Source: Sphingopyxis sp.
GTDB taxonomy: Bacteria > Pseudomonadota > Alphaproteobacteria > Sphingomonadales > Sphingomonadaceae
NCBI RefSeq assembly: GCF_016793825.1
Contig: NZ_JAEULM010000052.1
Span: 113,804-177,803, forward strand
Direction: 5' to 3'
Length of the DNA stretch: 64,000 nucleotides
The position numbers were made by a program, and so were the translations under genes. Of this stretch, positions 53,224 to 63,183 are shown piece by piece (position 1 is the first letter of the stretch; each line of letters starts with the position of its first letter). The notes under the pieces are model-generated. The model saw only the letters and a program-made list of their open reading frames with translations. It was not told where the DNA came from and did no database searches.

Positions 53224-54398
53224 TCGGACGCGGATGGCCCCGCAGCCGGATGCGCCGCCTTCCACTCCATCGCCGCACGGACCCGCCGTTCGACCGAGGG
53301 ATGCGAATAGAAAAAGAATTCCTCGACCGCGTTCGGGCGGGGATTGCGGTATTCGGCGGTCTTGACCAGCGCGCTTGCAAGCGCATCGGGCAGGTTCACG
53401 GTCTTGAGCGAATAGGCGTCGGCGGCGCTTTCGTCGATCCGCGAGAGGGTATTCTGCACCGGCGACGCCAGGAATGCGAACAGCGACAGGAGGAACATCA
53501 TCACCGGAAAGCCGCGCGGATCGCCAACTGCGGCGTCGCTGCCAAACATCCGGGCAATCCATCCGAAGAGGCGGTCGGCCAGAAAGAAGAGCAGGATCGC
53601 GAGCAGCGAGAAGACGATCACGATGATCCAGACATGGCCCAGGACATAATGGCCGATCTCGTGCCCGGTTACCGCCTTGACCTCGTCGAGCGAGGCGCCC
53701 TTCAATGCGACGTCGGAGATGGCGATCCGGGCCGAATGACCGATCCCCGAAACATTGGCGGTGAAATTGTTCGACTGGCGCGACCCATCATACAGGAAGA
53801 TGCGGTCCGGTTCGATCCCGGCCTCCTTCGCCTGCACGACCAGCGCCGCGCGGACCGGGCCTTCGGGCACCGGCTTGTAATCGTTGAACAGCGGTTCGAT
53901 CAGGATCGGCGATACGAGCAACATTACCGAAATCGCCAGCGCGGCGAGGCCTCCCGACCAGATCCACCAGCGCTTTCCCGCGCGCCGGATCAGCGCATAG
54001 ATGCCGAGGAAAAACAGCGCACCGAACAGCACCCCGATCGCGATCCCGATCGCCCCCTGCCCCAGATAGTCGCCGAGCGGCTGGCTGGTACGGCCATAGG
54101 CGGTTTCGCGCCACCAGCCGGTGTAGAGGTCCCACGGCAGCGTCACGAGCGCCGACAGCAACATGAACGCGGCGCAGAGCAGAAAGGTCCTGACCGCCCA
54201 GCCACGCTTCGCAAGCTTCGCGTCGAGCCGGTCGAGTATCCGCAACCGGACAAAGAGCAGCGTCACGAGCGCGGCGACGACGACGCCCCACAAGCTCAAC
54301 CATTCGCTTCCAACGGTATAGGACGCCGCCTTTGCAAGCGCTTCGGGGCCAAGGCCGTCGATATAGGCCCTGGTCGCGGCGGCGGGATCGAAACTCAT
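53220..54398 (-). CDS. Ste24-type M48 membrane metallopeptidase
   Basis: 392 residues from ATG 54398, 6 bases after AGGAGG; the earlier ATG 54404 touches the ribosome site and is unlikely. Multiple TMs (about 37-50, 73-92, 113-135, 150-170, 262-280, 305-322). HEIGH is in AVTGHEIGHYVLGH and the third ligand in RIDESAADAYSL. It resembles CAAX protease Ste24 homologues, which degrade or process membrane proteins. It is followed in operon by nth. An AT-rich palindrome lies 15 bases upstream. Confidence 0.9.
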   Translation of the reverse strand: MSFDPAAATRAYIDGLGPEALAKAASYTVGSEWLSLWGVVVAALVTLLFVRLRILDRLDAKLAKRGWAVRTFLLCAAFMLLSALVTLPWDLYTGWWRETAYGRTSQPLGDYLGQGAIGIAIGVLFGALFFLGIYALIRRAGKRWWIWSGGLAALAISVMLLVSPILIEPLFNDYKPVPEGPVRAALVVQAKEAGIEPDRIFLYDGSRQSNNFTANVSGIGHSARIAISDVALKGASLDEVKAVTGHEIGHYVLGHVWIIVIVFSLLAILLFFLADRLFGWIARMFGSDAAVGDPRGFPVMMFLLSLFAFLASPVQNTLSRIDESAADAYSLKTVNLPDALASALVKTAEYRNPRPNAVEEFFFYSHPSVERRVRAAMEWKAAHPAAGPSASE

Positions 54399-54412
54399 GG
54401 CCATCCTCCTGC

Positions 54413-54432
54413 TGTATTATATTTATGATACA
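54413..54432. promoter_or_regulatory. AT-rich palindrome upstream of the Ste24-type protease gene
   Basis: TGTATTATATTTATGATACA has outer TGTAT/ATACA arms and matches its reverse complement at 16 of 20 positions. On the minus strand it includes TATAAT, a perfect -10 box for the protease gene. It may be an operator placed over the promoter; GntR-type TGTAT...ATACA sites look similar. Confidence 0.45.
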
Positions 54433-54459
54433 CAGGGAGAGTTCCAGTGCAAGCGGGGT

Positions 54460-55185
54460 TCAGAGCCCCAGGACCTGCGGCATCGTATAGCGGCCCGGCT
54501 TCTGGTGGATCAGCCACAGCGCCGCGCGCACCGCGCCGCGCGCAAAGATCATCCGGTTTTCGGCGCGGTGCGCGAGCGTGAGCATTTCTTCGGGGCCGGC
54601 AAAAATGACGTCATGGTCGCCGGCGACGGTTCCGCCGCGCAAGCTTGCGAAACCGATCCTGCCATGGCCGCGGGCGCCGGTGACGCCGTCGCGCCCGCGC
54701 TCGGAGCATTTCGCAAGATCGATCCCGCGCCCCTCGGCGGCCGCCTGACCGAGCAGCAGCGCGGTCCCGCTCGGCGCATCGACCTTGCGCCCATGGTGCA
54801 TTTCCAGAATCTCGATATCCCATTCGGCGTCGAGTCGCGCGGCGGCCTCGCGCACCAGATACGCAAGCAGCGTGACCCCCAGCGACGTATTGCCGGTCTG
54901 GAGCACCGCGATGTCCTTCGCGGCATCGTCGATCAGGTAATGGTGGCGCTCTTCCAGCCCGGTGGTGCCGACGACGATGGGGGTCTTCGCTGCCACGCAA
55001 GCGTCGAGCGTCGCCTCGAGCGCGGCGGGCGACGAGAAATCGACGAGAACATCGGCATCGGACGCGAGCCGAACCACATTGCCGCCCTTGTCGACGCCGC
55101 AACTGCGCTGTCCGGCTTCCGAAATCGCGGCGGCGAGCGCGACGCCCATCCGCCCTTCGCTGCCGATAATGCCGATGCTGGTCAT
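54460..55185 (-). CDS. dapB: 4-hydroxy-tetrahydrodipicolinate reductase
   Basis: 241 residues, slightly short for the family. The nucleotide loop is IGIIGSEGRMG. DFSSPAA and VVGTTGLEERH are conserved, and the active-site signature is EILEMHHGRKVDAPSGTALLL. It reduces the dihydrodipicolinate precursor in lysine/DAP synthesis. The C-terminus ends LIHQKPGRYTMPQVLGL. It lies upstream of the M48-nth operon on the same strand. Confidence 0.95.
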   Translation of the reverse strand: MTSIGIIGSEGRMGVALAAAISEAGQRSCGVDKGGNVVRLASDADVLVDFSSPAALEATLDACVAAKTPIVVGTTGLEERHHYLIDDAAKDIAVLQTGNTSLGVTLLAYLVREAAARLDAEWDIEILEMHHGRKVDAPSGTALLLGQAAAEGRGIDLAKCSERGRDGVTGARGHGRIGFASLRGGTVAGDHDVIFAGPEEMLTLAHRAENRMIFARGAVRAALWLIHQKPGRYTMPQVLGL

Positions 55186-55230
55186 GACTCGCTGTCCCCT
55201 GTCCATCCCCCCCTTAGCCCCTCGGGTTGC

Positions 55231-55284
55231 GCGAAGTCGAGATGCGCCGGTTATCATCTCGTCATCCCGGCGAACGCCGGGATC
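55231..55284. repeat. Two REP-type units side by side
   Basis: GCGAAGTCGAGATGCGC (55231-55247) is identical to 6734-6750. GTCATCCCGGCGAACGCCGG at 55261-55280 and its continuation to 55284 match the unit at 670-693 with one difference. It lies in the gap between dapB and the sirtuin gene. Confidence 0.7.
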
Positions 55285-55379
55285 GCGGCCTCGCTTATGA
55301 ACGCAGCAGCGGGCGTCCGGTCTTCGCGGGGATCACGAAAAGATGGTGAAGCCATCGATACGGCCTCATAGAAGGGGGC

Positions 55380-56087
55380 ATGCGCGACATTCAGAACATC
55401 GTGATCCTGACCGGTGCCGGCGTCTCGGCGGAAAGCGGCATCGACACCTTTCGCGATGCCGGGGGCCTGTGGGAGCAACACCGTGTCGAGGATGTGGCGA
55501 CACCGGAAGCCTTCGCGCGCGATCCGGACCTTGTCCTGCGCTTCTACGACATGCGGCGCGAGGCCATTCAGACGAAAGAGCCGAACGCCGCGCACCGTGC
55601 GCTGGCGAAACTCGACGCCGAATGGTCGGGCGGGCTCCTGATCGTGACGCAGAATGTCGATGATCTGCACGAGCGCGCGGGGGCGAAGCGGCTGATCCAT
55701 ATGCATGGGGAGCATCTGAACGCCTGGTGCACGGTCTGCGACATGCGGATGCCGTGGATCGGCCCCCTGCTCGATCGCCCCGCCTGTCCAGGTTGCGGCG
55801 CGCCGGGATCGCTCCGCCCCGACATCGTCTGGTTTGGCGAGATGCCGTACCGGATGGACGAAATCTACGACGCCCTCGGCAGCGCCGACCTGTTCGTGTC
55901 GATCGGGACCTCGGGCGCGGTCTATCCAGCAGCCGGCTTCGTCCGGGAAGCCCGCGCGGCGGGCGCACGGACAATCGAACTGAACATGGAACCGAGCCAG
56001 GGGAGTTACTGGTTCGACGAAGCGCGGCATGGTCCGGCGACCAGACTGGTGCCGGCGTGGGTCGATGCGATGCTGGATCAGGCCTAG
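55380..56087 (+). CDS. cobB: Sir2-family NAD-dependent protein deacylase
   Basis: 235 residues. Motifs: ILTGAGVSAESGIDTFRDAGGLW, TQNVDDLHERAG, HMHGEH (catalytic His), four zinc Cys (CTVC, CPGC), and SIGTSGAVYPAAGF. The Tyr-x-x-Arg pair in FYDMRREA (about residues 59-62) is the class III/SIRT5-like feature linked to desuccinylation as well as deacetylation. It acts on acyl-lysines of metabolic proteins. It is convergent with tadA. Confidence 0.93.
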   Translation: MRDIQNIVILTGAGVSAESGIDTFRDAGGLWEQHRVEDVATPEAFARDPDLVLRFYDMRREAIQTKEPNAAHRALAKLDAEWSGGLLIVTQNVDDLHERAGAKRLIHMHGEHLNAWCTVCDMRMPWIGPLLDRPACPGCGAPGSLRPDIVWFGEMPYRMDEIYDALGSADLFVSIGTSGAVYPAAGFVREARAAGARTIELNMEPSQGSYWFDEARHGPATRLVPAWVDAMLDQA

Positions 56088-56097
56088 GGTCAGGACC

Positions 56098-56978
<881 letters not shown>

Positions 56979-57003
56979 GCTTCATCCGTTTCCCGATCGC
57001 AAG

Positions 57004-57033
57004 AGGCGGCCCGGTTTACGGAGCCGCCTTTTT
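57004..57033 (+). terminator. Intrinsic terminator after rpmB
   Basis: AGGCGGC (57004-57010), a 12-base loop and GCCGCCT (57023-57029) run into TTTTT. It overlaps the 3' end of the convergent esterase-like gene. Confidence 0.75.
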
Positions 57034-58026
57034 GCTGTCCGCCGTTCGCGCGGGCAGACGCGCCGGCAGATCGACGAGCTCGAATTCGACGAGCAGGCTG
57101 CGCTGCCAGCTGTTGAAATTGTCGTCGGAAACCAGCCACAGGAACGTGCGGCCACCGCGCACCTCGATCGCCGCGCCCTCGTAATTTTCGGCCAGCGGCG
57201 CGGGAACCTGCCCGATTGCCCGCGACCGGACCACCCCGCCGGGCCGAATGTCGGCCGGGTCGACGATCGCAAGGATCGTCGTGAACACGGTCCGAAAACC
57301 GAGCTGGCGGTGCACGATCAGGACACGGCCGTCGGGCAAGACGGCGGCGTCGCTGACCGCGCCCTTCCCCTCGGCATCGTACAGGAAGGGCTGCGCCCGT
57401 GTGCCGGGAATGGCCGGGTCCCCCCGAAACAGAAACGCCGCGCGGCCGCGCGGGTCGTCATCGGCGTCCTCGGAAAAGACCAGCATACGGCCATCGGGCA
57501 ACCGGACCATCGCTTCGGGGCCGCGATTTGGGGGCCAGTGCGGCTTCGGCAGCTTCGCCCGCGATTCGATATGCGTCAGGGCCGGGTCGATCCGCCAGAT
57601 CTGGTTGCGCCCCTCAAGCGCCACCCAGGTCGTGCCGCTCGCGCGGTCGACCGCCATCGCCTCGAAGTCGCTTTGCGATTTCCGCCGCGGTGTATCGGCG
57701 GGCACCGGCAACAGCCCGATATGCGCACCGTCGACCCGGCCATCGGACCGCAGCGTCAACCGGACGCCATAACCGCCGTCGCTGACGAACTGCAACCGCT
57801 CCGGCCCGATGGTCGCCAGGGCTGAAAAGCCTCCGAACATCGCATTGGGGCTTTGCAGGCGCCAGCCGCGAACGAAGCGCAGCCTGCCTTCCCGCCCGAC
57901 CGGATAATTCAGGGGAAGCGCCACGATTCGCTGCGCGCTCGTGCCGGTCTTCGGCAGGCGCTGATCGGTGCCCGGTGCAGGTCCCAGGACAAGAAATATC
58001 AAGGCGGCGGCAATCACGCGGCACAT
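57016..58026 (-). CDS. Exported esterase-like (phytase-type propeller) protein
   Basis: 336 residues with a short signal peptide (MCRVIAAALIFLVLGPAPG). The body resembles the 'esterase-like activity of phytase' family (PF13449): FGGFSALA, FVSDGGYGVRLTLRSDG, SDFEAMAVDR, NRGPEAMVRLPDGRMLVFSED and ENYEGAAIEVRGGRTFLWLVSDDNFNSWQRSLLVEF. A beta-propeller is expected in the periplasm. The substrate is unknown. It is convergent with rpmB, and its stop lies inside the rpmB terminator. Confidence 0.82.
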   Translation of the reverse strand: MCRVIAAALIFLVLGPAPGTDQRLPKTGTSAQRIVALPLNYPVGREGRLRFVRGWRLQSPNAMFGGFSALATIGPERLQFVSDGGYGVRLTLRSDGRVDGAHIGLLPVPADTPRRKSQSDFEAMAVDRASGTTWVALEGRNQIWRIDPALTHIESRAKLPKPHWPPNRGPEAMVRLPDGRMLVFSEDADDDPRGRAAFLFRGDPAIPGTRAQPFLYDAEGKGAVSDAAVLPDGRVLIVHRQLGFRTVFTTILAIVDPADIRPGGVVRSRAIGQVPAPLAENYEGAAIEVRGGRTFLWLVSDDNFNSWQRSLLVEFELVDLPARLPARTADSKKAAP

Positions 58027-58191
58027 CGCCCGGGCGATAGGGCGTCGGGGCGTGGCGACGCAAGCGCCAAGCGAAGGAAAGCTGAACCTTAGCCAACAGC
58101 CATGTTCAGGCTTCGCTCAAGGCGAATCACCCATACCCCCCTCATCGACCCGCCGCCCAACCGGGCAGAACGACGAAGTAGGAGAATAACG

Positions 58192-58593
58192 ATGAAAAAG
58201 ATGGTGACTCTCTCGCTCGCCGCCCTGATGTCCACCGCGACGCTGGGCGTAGCAGCTCCCGCAGCAGCCCAGCAGGGCTATTACAACGGCGGCTATGACA
58301 CCAATTATGTACGCTATGACCGCGACGACCGTCGGTATGACCGTCGCGACTACCGCGGCTATGACCGTCGCGATTATCGCAACGATCGTCGCAACTATCG
58401 GAACGATCGCCGCAACTATCGCCAGTGCGACAATGGCACCGGCGGCACCGTGATCGGTGCGATCGCGGGCGGCCTTGCCGGCCATGAGATCGCAGGCCGC
58501 GGCGACCGCACCGTCGGCACGATCATCGGCGGCGCCGTGGGCGCCCTGGCCGGCCGCGCGATCGACAAGGGTAACGACGGCTGCCGCCGCTAA
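58192..58593 (+). CDS. Exported glycine-zipper protein with Tyr/Arg/Asp repeats
   Basis: 133 residues from ATG 58192, after TAGGAG. A signal peptide is cleaved after AAA/AQQ (about 25). The middle (about 38-80) is a run of YDRRDYR and RNDRRNYR units. The C-terminal glycine zipper 2TM domain is GGTVIGAIAGGLAGHEIAGRGD, then TIIGGAVGALAGRAID. Such domains sit at or in membranes, as in RcnB/OmpA-linked envelope proteins. The role is unknown. A strong terminator follows, so it is a single-gene unit. Confidence 0.85.
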   Translation: MKKMVTLSLAALMSTATLGVAAPAAAQQGYYNGGYDTNYVRYDRDDRRYDRRDYRGYDRRDYRNDRRNYRNDRRNYRQCDNGTGGTVIGAIAGGLAGHEIAGRGDRTVGTIIGGAVGALAGRAIDKGNDGCRR

Positions 58594-58681
58594 TGACATA
58601 ATCGACAGCCGCTGCCGAAGGGTCATGACGGCCGCTACCGAAGGCGGACCCGAACCCCAATAAAGTCTCTTCCCACCTCGA

Positions 58682-58712
58682 CCCCGCCCGACGCTACGCC
58701 GGGCGGGGTTTT
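58682..58712 (+). terminator. Intrinsic terminator after the glycine-zipper gene
   Basis: CCCCGCCCG (58682-58690), a 9-base loop and CGGGCGGGG (58700-58708) are followed by TTTT. The stem is perfect. Confidence 0.88.
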
Positions 58713-58821
58713 ACGTATCGGGGCCAGGGTTGCCATCGTGGCCCGCCGGCCCTAATCTCGGTCTCAAGTGCACGTCCGCGCATCCGCGGGCGCGTGAGAT
58801 AGAAGACAGGTCACAATAGCC

Positions 58822-59907
58822 ATGCGGCAAATGGCAGCGCCATCAGGGCGATCGCCGCGACCAGGGTCGGCGGCGGCAGGACGAAGACAGACGGGGGGGC
58901 AGCCCGGCCCGGTCGTTCGTCCGCGCAGTTATGCCGCAATCGATCTGGGCACCAACAATTGCCGATTGCTGATCGCGCGTCCGCAAGGCGGCGAGTTGGT
59001 GGTTATCGACGCTTTTTCTCGTATCGTGCGCCTTGGCGAAGGGCTTCATGCTACCGGTACGATTAGCGAAGCCGCGATGGACCGCACGATTGCTGCACTT
59101 TCGATTTGCGCCGACAAATTGCGCCGACGGCATGTAGCGCTGTCACGCGCGGTCGCGACCGAAGCATGCCGCCGCGCTTCGAACGGCGCCGAACTCGCGG
59201 CGCGGGTCAAGCAGGAAACCGGCATCGTTCTGGATATCATCTCTGCCGCAGAGGAGGCGCGACTCGCCGCGCTCGGATGCCATAATCTCATGGAACCCGG
59301 CGACGGCCCGGCGCTGATATTCGACATCGGCGGCGGGTCGACGGAATTGATGCACGTCGATGTGTCGGACCATGACGTGAAAATCCATGACTGGATCAGC
59401 GTTCCATGGGGCGTCGTATCGCTGACCGAACATGCCGTCGCCACCGACGACAGCCTGATAGGACGTCAGGCATGTTACGCACGTATGCGCGAAGTCACGC
59501 GCGAGGCCTTCGCCGCCTTCGCGGGGCGGGCCGAACGATTCGCGGGACAGCCGCTCCGCCTGCTCGGTACCAGCGGAACCGTGACGACACTCGCCAGCGT
59601 CTTTCTCGATCTGCCGCGCTATGACCGCCGTGCGGTCGACGGGCTGGTCGTTCCGTCAGACGCGATGCGCGACATCAGCCGCCGGCTCGCGGAGGCAAGC
59701 CTCGACGACCGTGCCGAAATTGCCTGCATCGGACGCGAACGGGCCGACCTGGTCGTCGCGGGCTGCGCCATCCTCGAAAGCATCATCGACCTCTGGCCCG
59801 CCGCCCGGGTCGGAGTGGCGGACCGTGGCATCCGCGAAGGAATTTTACGGACGCTCGCCATGCAAGGGCGCGATGTCCCGGTCACGCGGCGCGAGCATCG
59901 CAAATGA
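58822..59907 (+). CDS. Ppx/GppA exopolyphosphatase/phosphatase family protein
   Basis: 361 residues, the short two-domain form. A basic N-terminal tail (1-33) precedes [27 protein letters not shown], the [11 protein letters not shown] loop and [15 protein letters not shown]. An ASKHA fold is indicated. Members split polyphosphate or pppGpp; the short form cannot be assigned to one. The C-terminus overlaps the rlmE start (ATGA). Confidence 0.9.
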   Translation: MRQMAAPSGRSPRPGSAAAGRRQTGGQPGPVVRPRSYAAIDLGTNNCRLLIARPQGGELVVIDAFSRIVRLGEGLHATGTISEAAMDRTIAALSICADKLRRRHVALSRAVATEACRRASNGAELAARVKQETGIVLDIISAAEEARLAALGCHNLMEPGDGPALIFDIGGGSTELMHVDVSDHDVKIHDWISVPWGVVSLTEHAVATDDSLIGRQACYARMREVTREAFAAFAGRAERFAGQPLRLLGTSGTVTTLASVFLDLPRYDRRAVDGLVVPSDAMRDISRRLAEASLDDRAEIACIGRERADLVVAGCAILESIIDLWPAARVGVADRGIREGILRTLAMQGRDVPVTRREHRK

Positions 59908-60614
59908 CCGGCGGCGGAAAAAAGGGCAGTAGCGGGCGCGGGGGCCTGTATGTTCGCGTCAAGACCGCAAGAAAGCGCAGCGTGTCCTCGACCCGCTGGC
60001 TGCAGCGACAGCTCAACGATCCTTATGTTCGGCGCGCGCAGGCCGAGGGCTATCGGTCGCGTGCCGCCTACAAGCTGATCGAACTCGACGAGAAGTTCGG
60101 CTTGCTCAAGAAAGCGCGCGCGGTCGTCGATCTCGGCATCACGCCTGGTGGCTGGTCGCAGGTGGTGCGCAAGGCGAATCCCCGCGCGCGCGTCGCGGGC
60201 ATCGACCTTCTCGCGTGCGAGCCGATCGAGGGAGTGGCGATCCTCGAAATGGATTTCATGGACGACGCGGCGCCCGACGCCCTGATCGAAGCGCTGGGCG
60301 GTGCGCCCGACCTGGTCATCTCGGACATGGCGGCGAACACAGTCGGGCATCCGCAGACCGACCATTTGCGTACCATCGGCCTCGCCGAAACCGCCGCCGA
60401 TTTCGCGGTTCGCAATCTCCAGCCAGGCGGAGCCTTCATCGCGAAGGTATTCGCGGGCGGCGCCGACCGCGAGTTGCTGACCGTTCTGAAGCGGAATTTC
60501 GCGTCGGTGAAGCACGCCAAGCCGCCGGCGAGCCGCAAAGGATCGCCCGAGCTCTATGTGATCGCGCAGGGCTTCAAGGGACGGCGCGACACCAATGCTG
60601 CGTCAAGCGATTGA
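59904..60614 (+). CDS. rlmE: 23S rRNA 2'-O-ribose methyltransferase RlmE (FtsJ/RrmJ)
   Basis: 236 residues. [27 protein letters not shown] with catalytic Lys, [15 protein letters not shown] (SAM loop), [17 protein letters not shown] and [12 protein letters not shown] are the RlmE set (K-D-K-E type active site). It methylates U2552 in the 50S A-loop and is heat-inducible in E. coli. It is coupled to the ppx-like gene by ATGA. Confidence 0.94.
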   Translation: MTGGGKKGSSGRGGLYVRVKTARKRSVSSTRWLQRQLNDPYVRRAQAEGYRSRAAYKLIELDEKFGLLKKARAVVDLGITPGGWSQVVRKANPRARVAGIDLLACEPIEGVAILEMDFMDDAAPDALIEALGGAPDLVISDMAANTVGHPQTDHLRTIGLAETAADFAVRNLQPGGAFIAKVFAGGADRELLTVLKRNFASVKHAKPPASRKGSPELYVIAQGFKGRRDTNAASSD

Positions 60615-60669
60615 TTTCCGACCTTCCCGACCGAAAGGCGGAGAGGCCATGAGCCAGGAGTGATGATTG

Positions 60670-62130
60670 ATGCGTAAGCCGAAGCCGTCGGTTGCAGTCG
60701 TAACGCTTGCTGCGCTGCTGCTCGCCTCGTGCGGGGGCGGAGGCGGAGGCGGAGGCGGCGGAAGCAGCGGGCCGGTCACGGTCACGCCAACCCCGACTCC
60801 TTCGGCAACAACCTGCGGCCTGTCGGCGCGCCAGGCGTTCGCGAAGGGCGTAATCGACGAATGGTACTTGTTCCCGAACGACGTCGCGAGTGGGGTCAAT
60901 CCCGCGAGCCACGCGAGCGTCCAATCCTATATCGACGCGCTCGTGGCGCCCGCGCGCGCACTGAACAAGGATCGCTTCTTCACCTATATCACCTCGATCG
61001 CAGAGGAGAATGCATTCTTCAGCAGCGGATCGAGCGCGGGGTTCGGCGTTCGCCTCAGCTACGATCCTGCCAGTCAGGCGGTGGTCATCGCCGAAGCCTA
61101 TGAGAATGCGCCGGCGCTGGCCGCCGGGATCGATCGTGGTACCCGCATCACCGCGATCGGGACGAGTACGGCCAATCTGCGCACCGTGGCGGCGATCGTC
61201 GCCGCCGAGGGAACGAGCGGGATCACCAACGCACTCGGTCCCAGCGACCCGGGCGTCACGCGTGTGCTGCGTATTACCGATGCCGGCGGAACACGCGACG
61301 TCACGGTCACGAAGGCCGACTATGATCTCGACCCGATTTCGGATCGTTATGGCGCCAAGGTGATTACCGAAGGTGGCCACAGCTATGGCTATCTCAACCT
61401 GCGGACCTTCATCAGCTCGGCAAACCCGCAGCTCCGAGCCGCCTTCCTGAACTTCCGCAATCAGGGCATCACCGACATCGTCATCGACCTGCGCTACAAC
61501 GGCGGCGGGCTGGTCTCGACCGCCGAGCTGTTCGGCGATCTGCTGGGCCGCAACCGGACATCGTCGGAGCTGTTTTCGCAAACAAATTTCCGCCCGTCTA
61601 AGGCGGCCGAGAATGATCGCCATTTCTTCACGGCACAGCCCGAATCGATCGCACCGACGCGCATCGCCTTCATCGGCACCGGATCGACCGCGTCGGCAAG
61701 CGAGCTCGTGATCAACGGAATGCTGCCCTATCTCGGCACGAACATGACGCTGGTCGGCGGCAACACCTATGGCAAGCCGGTCGGGCAGATCGCGCTGGAC
61801 AAGGCGGAGTGCGACGACCGCATGCGCGTCATCGCCTTTTCTACCGGCAACGCGCTCACGTCAGGCGACTATTTCAACGGTCTCGCGCTCAAGATCACGA
61901 ACAGCTGCGCAGCGAGCGATGACACGGCTTTCCCTCTGGGCGACGTTCGCGAAGCGTCGTTGCGGGCGGCTATCGACTTCCTGGCCGGCAACGCCTGCAC
62001 GACGCGCATCGCGAACGCGGAAACTGGCATTTCCGCGCAAAGTCGCAGCGTCCGTGTCGCCGCCGAACCCGAAATGCTGATTCCCGCCCAGCCGCGCGCA
62101 GCGCAGCGCGATTTGCCCGGCCTGTTCTGA
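60670..62130 (+). CDS. S41-family peptidase lipoprotein (C-terminal processing protease type)
   Basis: 486 residues from ATG 60670, 9 bases after AGGAG. Lipobox LLASC (Cys21) is followed by a run of ten Gly and a Pro/Thr linker. A helical N-domain and a PDZ domain (about 115-210, VVIAEAYENAPALAAGIDRGTRI) precede the S41 core: YLNLRTFI, DIVIDLRYNGGGLV, IGTGSTASASELVING with the nucleophile Ser, and VGGNTYGKPVGQ with the Lys general base. It is probably anchored in the envelope to degrade or trim secreted proteins. It lies 55 bases after rlmE. Confidence 0.88.
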   Translation: MRKPKPSVAVVTLAALLLASCGGGGGGGGGGSSGPVTVTPTPTPSATTCGLSARQAFAKGVIDEWYLFPNDVASGVNPASHASVQSYIDALVAPARALNKDRFFTYITSIAEENAFFSSGSSAGFGVRLSYDPASQAVVIAEAYENAPALAAGIDRGTRITAIGTSTANLRTVAAIVAAEGTSGITNALGPSDPGVTRVLRITDAGGTRDVTVTKADYDLDPISDRYGAKVITEGGHSYGYLNLRTFISSANPQLRAAFLNFRNQGITDIVIDLRYNGGGLVSTAELFGDLLGRNRTSSELFSQTNFRPSKAAENDRHFFTAQPESIAPTRIAFIGTGSTASASELVINGMLPYLGTNMTLVGGNTYGKPVGQIALDKAECDDRMRVIAFSTGNALTSGDYFNGLALKITNSCAASDDTAFPLGDVREASLRAAIDFLAGNACTTRIANAETGISAQSRSVRVAAEPEMLIPAQPRAAQRDLPGLF

Positions 62131-62218
62131 CGGCAAGGCGATTTCGGACCATATCCGGGATAACGAAGGCCGCTGAATAGGGAAGGTCGGGGCGCGGCCG
62201 TCACGACGGCTGCATCTC

Positions 62219-62257
62219 TGGACTTTTTCTCGCAGCAAATTATATACCGCGCGTTAT
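62219..62257 (+). promoter_or_regulatory. Promoter and candidate operator of the TetR gene
   Basis: TGGACT (62219-62224), a 16-base spacer and TATATA (62241-62246) lie so close to ATG 62256 that the message would be almost leaderless. ATACCGCGCGTTAT (62244-62257) is palindromic at 12 of 14 positions. TTATATACCG (62240-62249) recurs exactly at 62943-62952. Confidence 0.55.
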
Positions 62258-62867
62258 GGAAAGCGAAACAGCTACCCCCGTCAAAGGGCGCCCACGCGAA
62301 TTCTGTGTCGACAAGGCGCTGGCCGAGGCTCTGCACGTTTTTTGGGCGAAGGGCTACGACGGCGCATCGATGACCGACCTTACCGAGGCGATGGGGATTA
62401 CCAAGCCCAGCCTCTATGCCGCCTTCGGTAACAAAGAATCCCTGTTTCACAAGGCCTTGGATCTCTATGAGTCCGAGAAGCTTGAGTATACCCGTGCCGC
62501 CCTGCAACAGCCGACCGCCCGCCGGGTCGCCGAATATTATCTGCGCGGCGGAGTGGACGTCCATGCAGCCGAGGGTAAACCGCAAGGCTGTATGGGGTTG
62601 ATCAGTTCGCTGGCCTGCAGCCCCGAAGCCGAGTCGATCAAGGCCGATGTCATCCGCCGCCGTTCCTCTTCGCAGCGCGCGCTGGTCGAGCGGTTCGAGC
62701 AGGCCAAGCGCGAAGGCGATCTCCCCGCACATATCGACGCTGAGGGGCTGACCAGCCTTCTTTACGCGATCCTGCAGGGAATCACGGTGCAGGCCGGCGC
62801 GGGGGCGACGCGCGCCGAGTTGGAAAGGCTCGTCGATACCAGCCTCGCGCTATGGCCGAGCGCTTGA
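62256..62867 (+). CDS. TetR/AcrR-family transcriptional regulator
   Basis: 203 residues. The N-terminal HTH is ALHVFWAKGYDGASMTDLTEAMGITKPSLYAAFGNKESLFHKAL. The C-terminal domain has QGCMGLISSLACSPEAESI and LTSLLYAILQGITVQAGAGATRAEL, like regulators with the TetR_C group that includes ComR. The ligand is unknown. There is no ribosome site before ATG 62256; the -10 box is about 9 bases away, suggesting leaderless translation. The shared promoter motif suggests that it controls itself and the small gene downstream. Confidence 0.88.
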   Translation: MESETATPVKGRPREFCVDKALAEALHVFWAKGYDGASMTDLTEAMGITKPSLYAAFGNKESLFHKALDLYESEKLEYTRAALQQPTARRVAEYYLRGGVDVHAAEGKPQGCMGLISSLACSPEAESIKADVIRRRSSSQRALVERFEQAKREGDLPAHIDAEGLTSLLYAILQGITVQAGAGATRAELERLVDTSLALWPSA

Positions 62868-62921
62868 TACCGGATTTATTCCTCGCGCCCCATTATTCTG
62901 TAACACCCAGTACAAAACTCC

Positions 62922-62960
62922 TTGACAGACGGCGCCGGGTATTTATATACCGGTCAGTAC
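62922..62960 (+). promoter_or_regulatory. Strong promoter with candidate TetR operator for the small downstream gene
   Basis: A perfect -35 TTGACA (62922-62927), 16-base spacer and TATATA (62944-62949). TTATATACCG at 62943-62952 is shared with the TetR promoter and is followed by GTCAGTAC, giving an ACCGGTCAGTAC sequence like many TetR half-sites. Confidence 0.65.
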
Positions 62961-63111
62961 AGATGGTCGTGGCACTCAAGCCATGGAATCGGCTGATCCG
63001 ACCCTGCCATTATACCGCGGTCTAGCCTGCTAGGCCCTTTGACATCTCCCGGGATTTCGCACTGGCGTCCTATCGGCGTCAGGCGGGGGCTCGCGGCCGA
63101 ACTCTCCCCTC

Positions 63112-63156
63112 GCCGGGCGCAAGTGTCCCCGGGGCCTAGGCCCCCTTGCGCCCGGC
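63112..63156 (+). promoter_or_regulatory. Large nested hairpin in the 5' leader
   Basis: GCCGGGCGCAAG (63112-63123) pairs perfectly with CTTGCGCCCGGC (63145-63156). Inside the loop GGGGCC-TA-GGCCCC (63131-63144) is a further perfect palindrome. There is no T-run, so it is not a terminator. It ends 27 bases before the start codon at 63184. Confidence 0.6.
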
Positions 63157-63183
63157 ACACCCCTTCGTCCAGGAGGACCGAAC

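Larger units (their letters stand above)
62868..63183. other. Regulatory intergenic region and structured leader
   Basis: 316 bases without a gene. It contains a strong promoter (62922-62949), an operator-like sequence over its -10, and a long leader with a large perfect hairpin (63112-63156). No other coding signal is seen. Confidence 0.6.
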
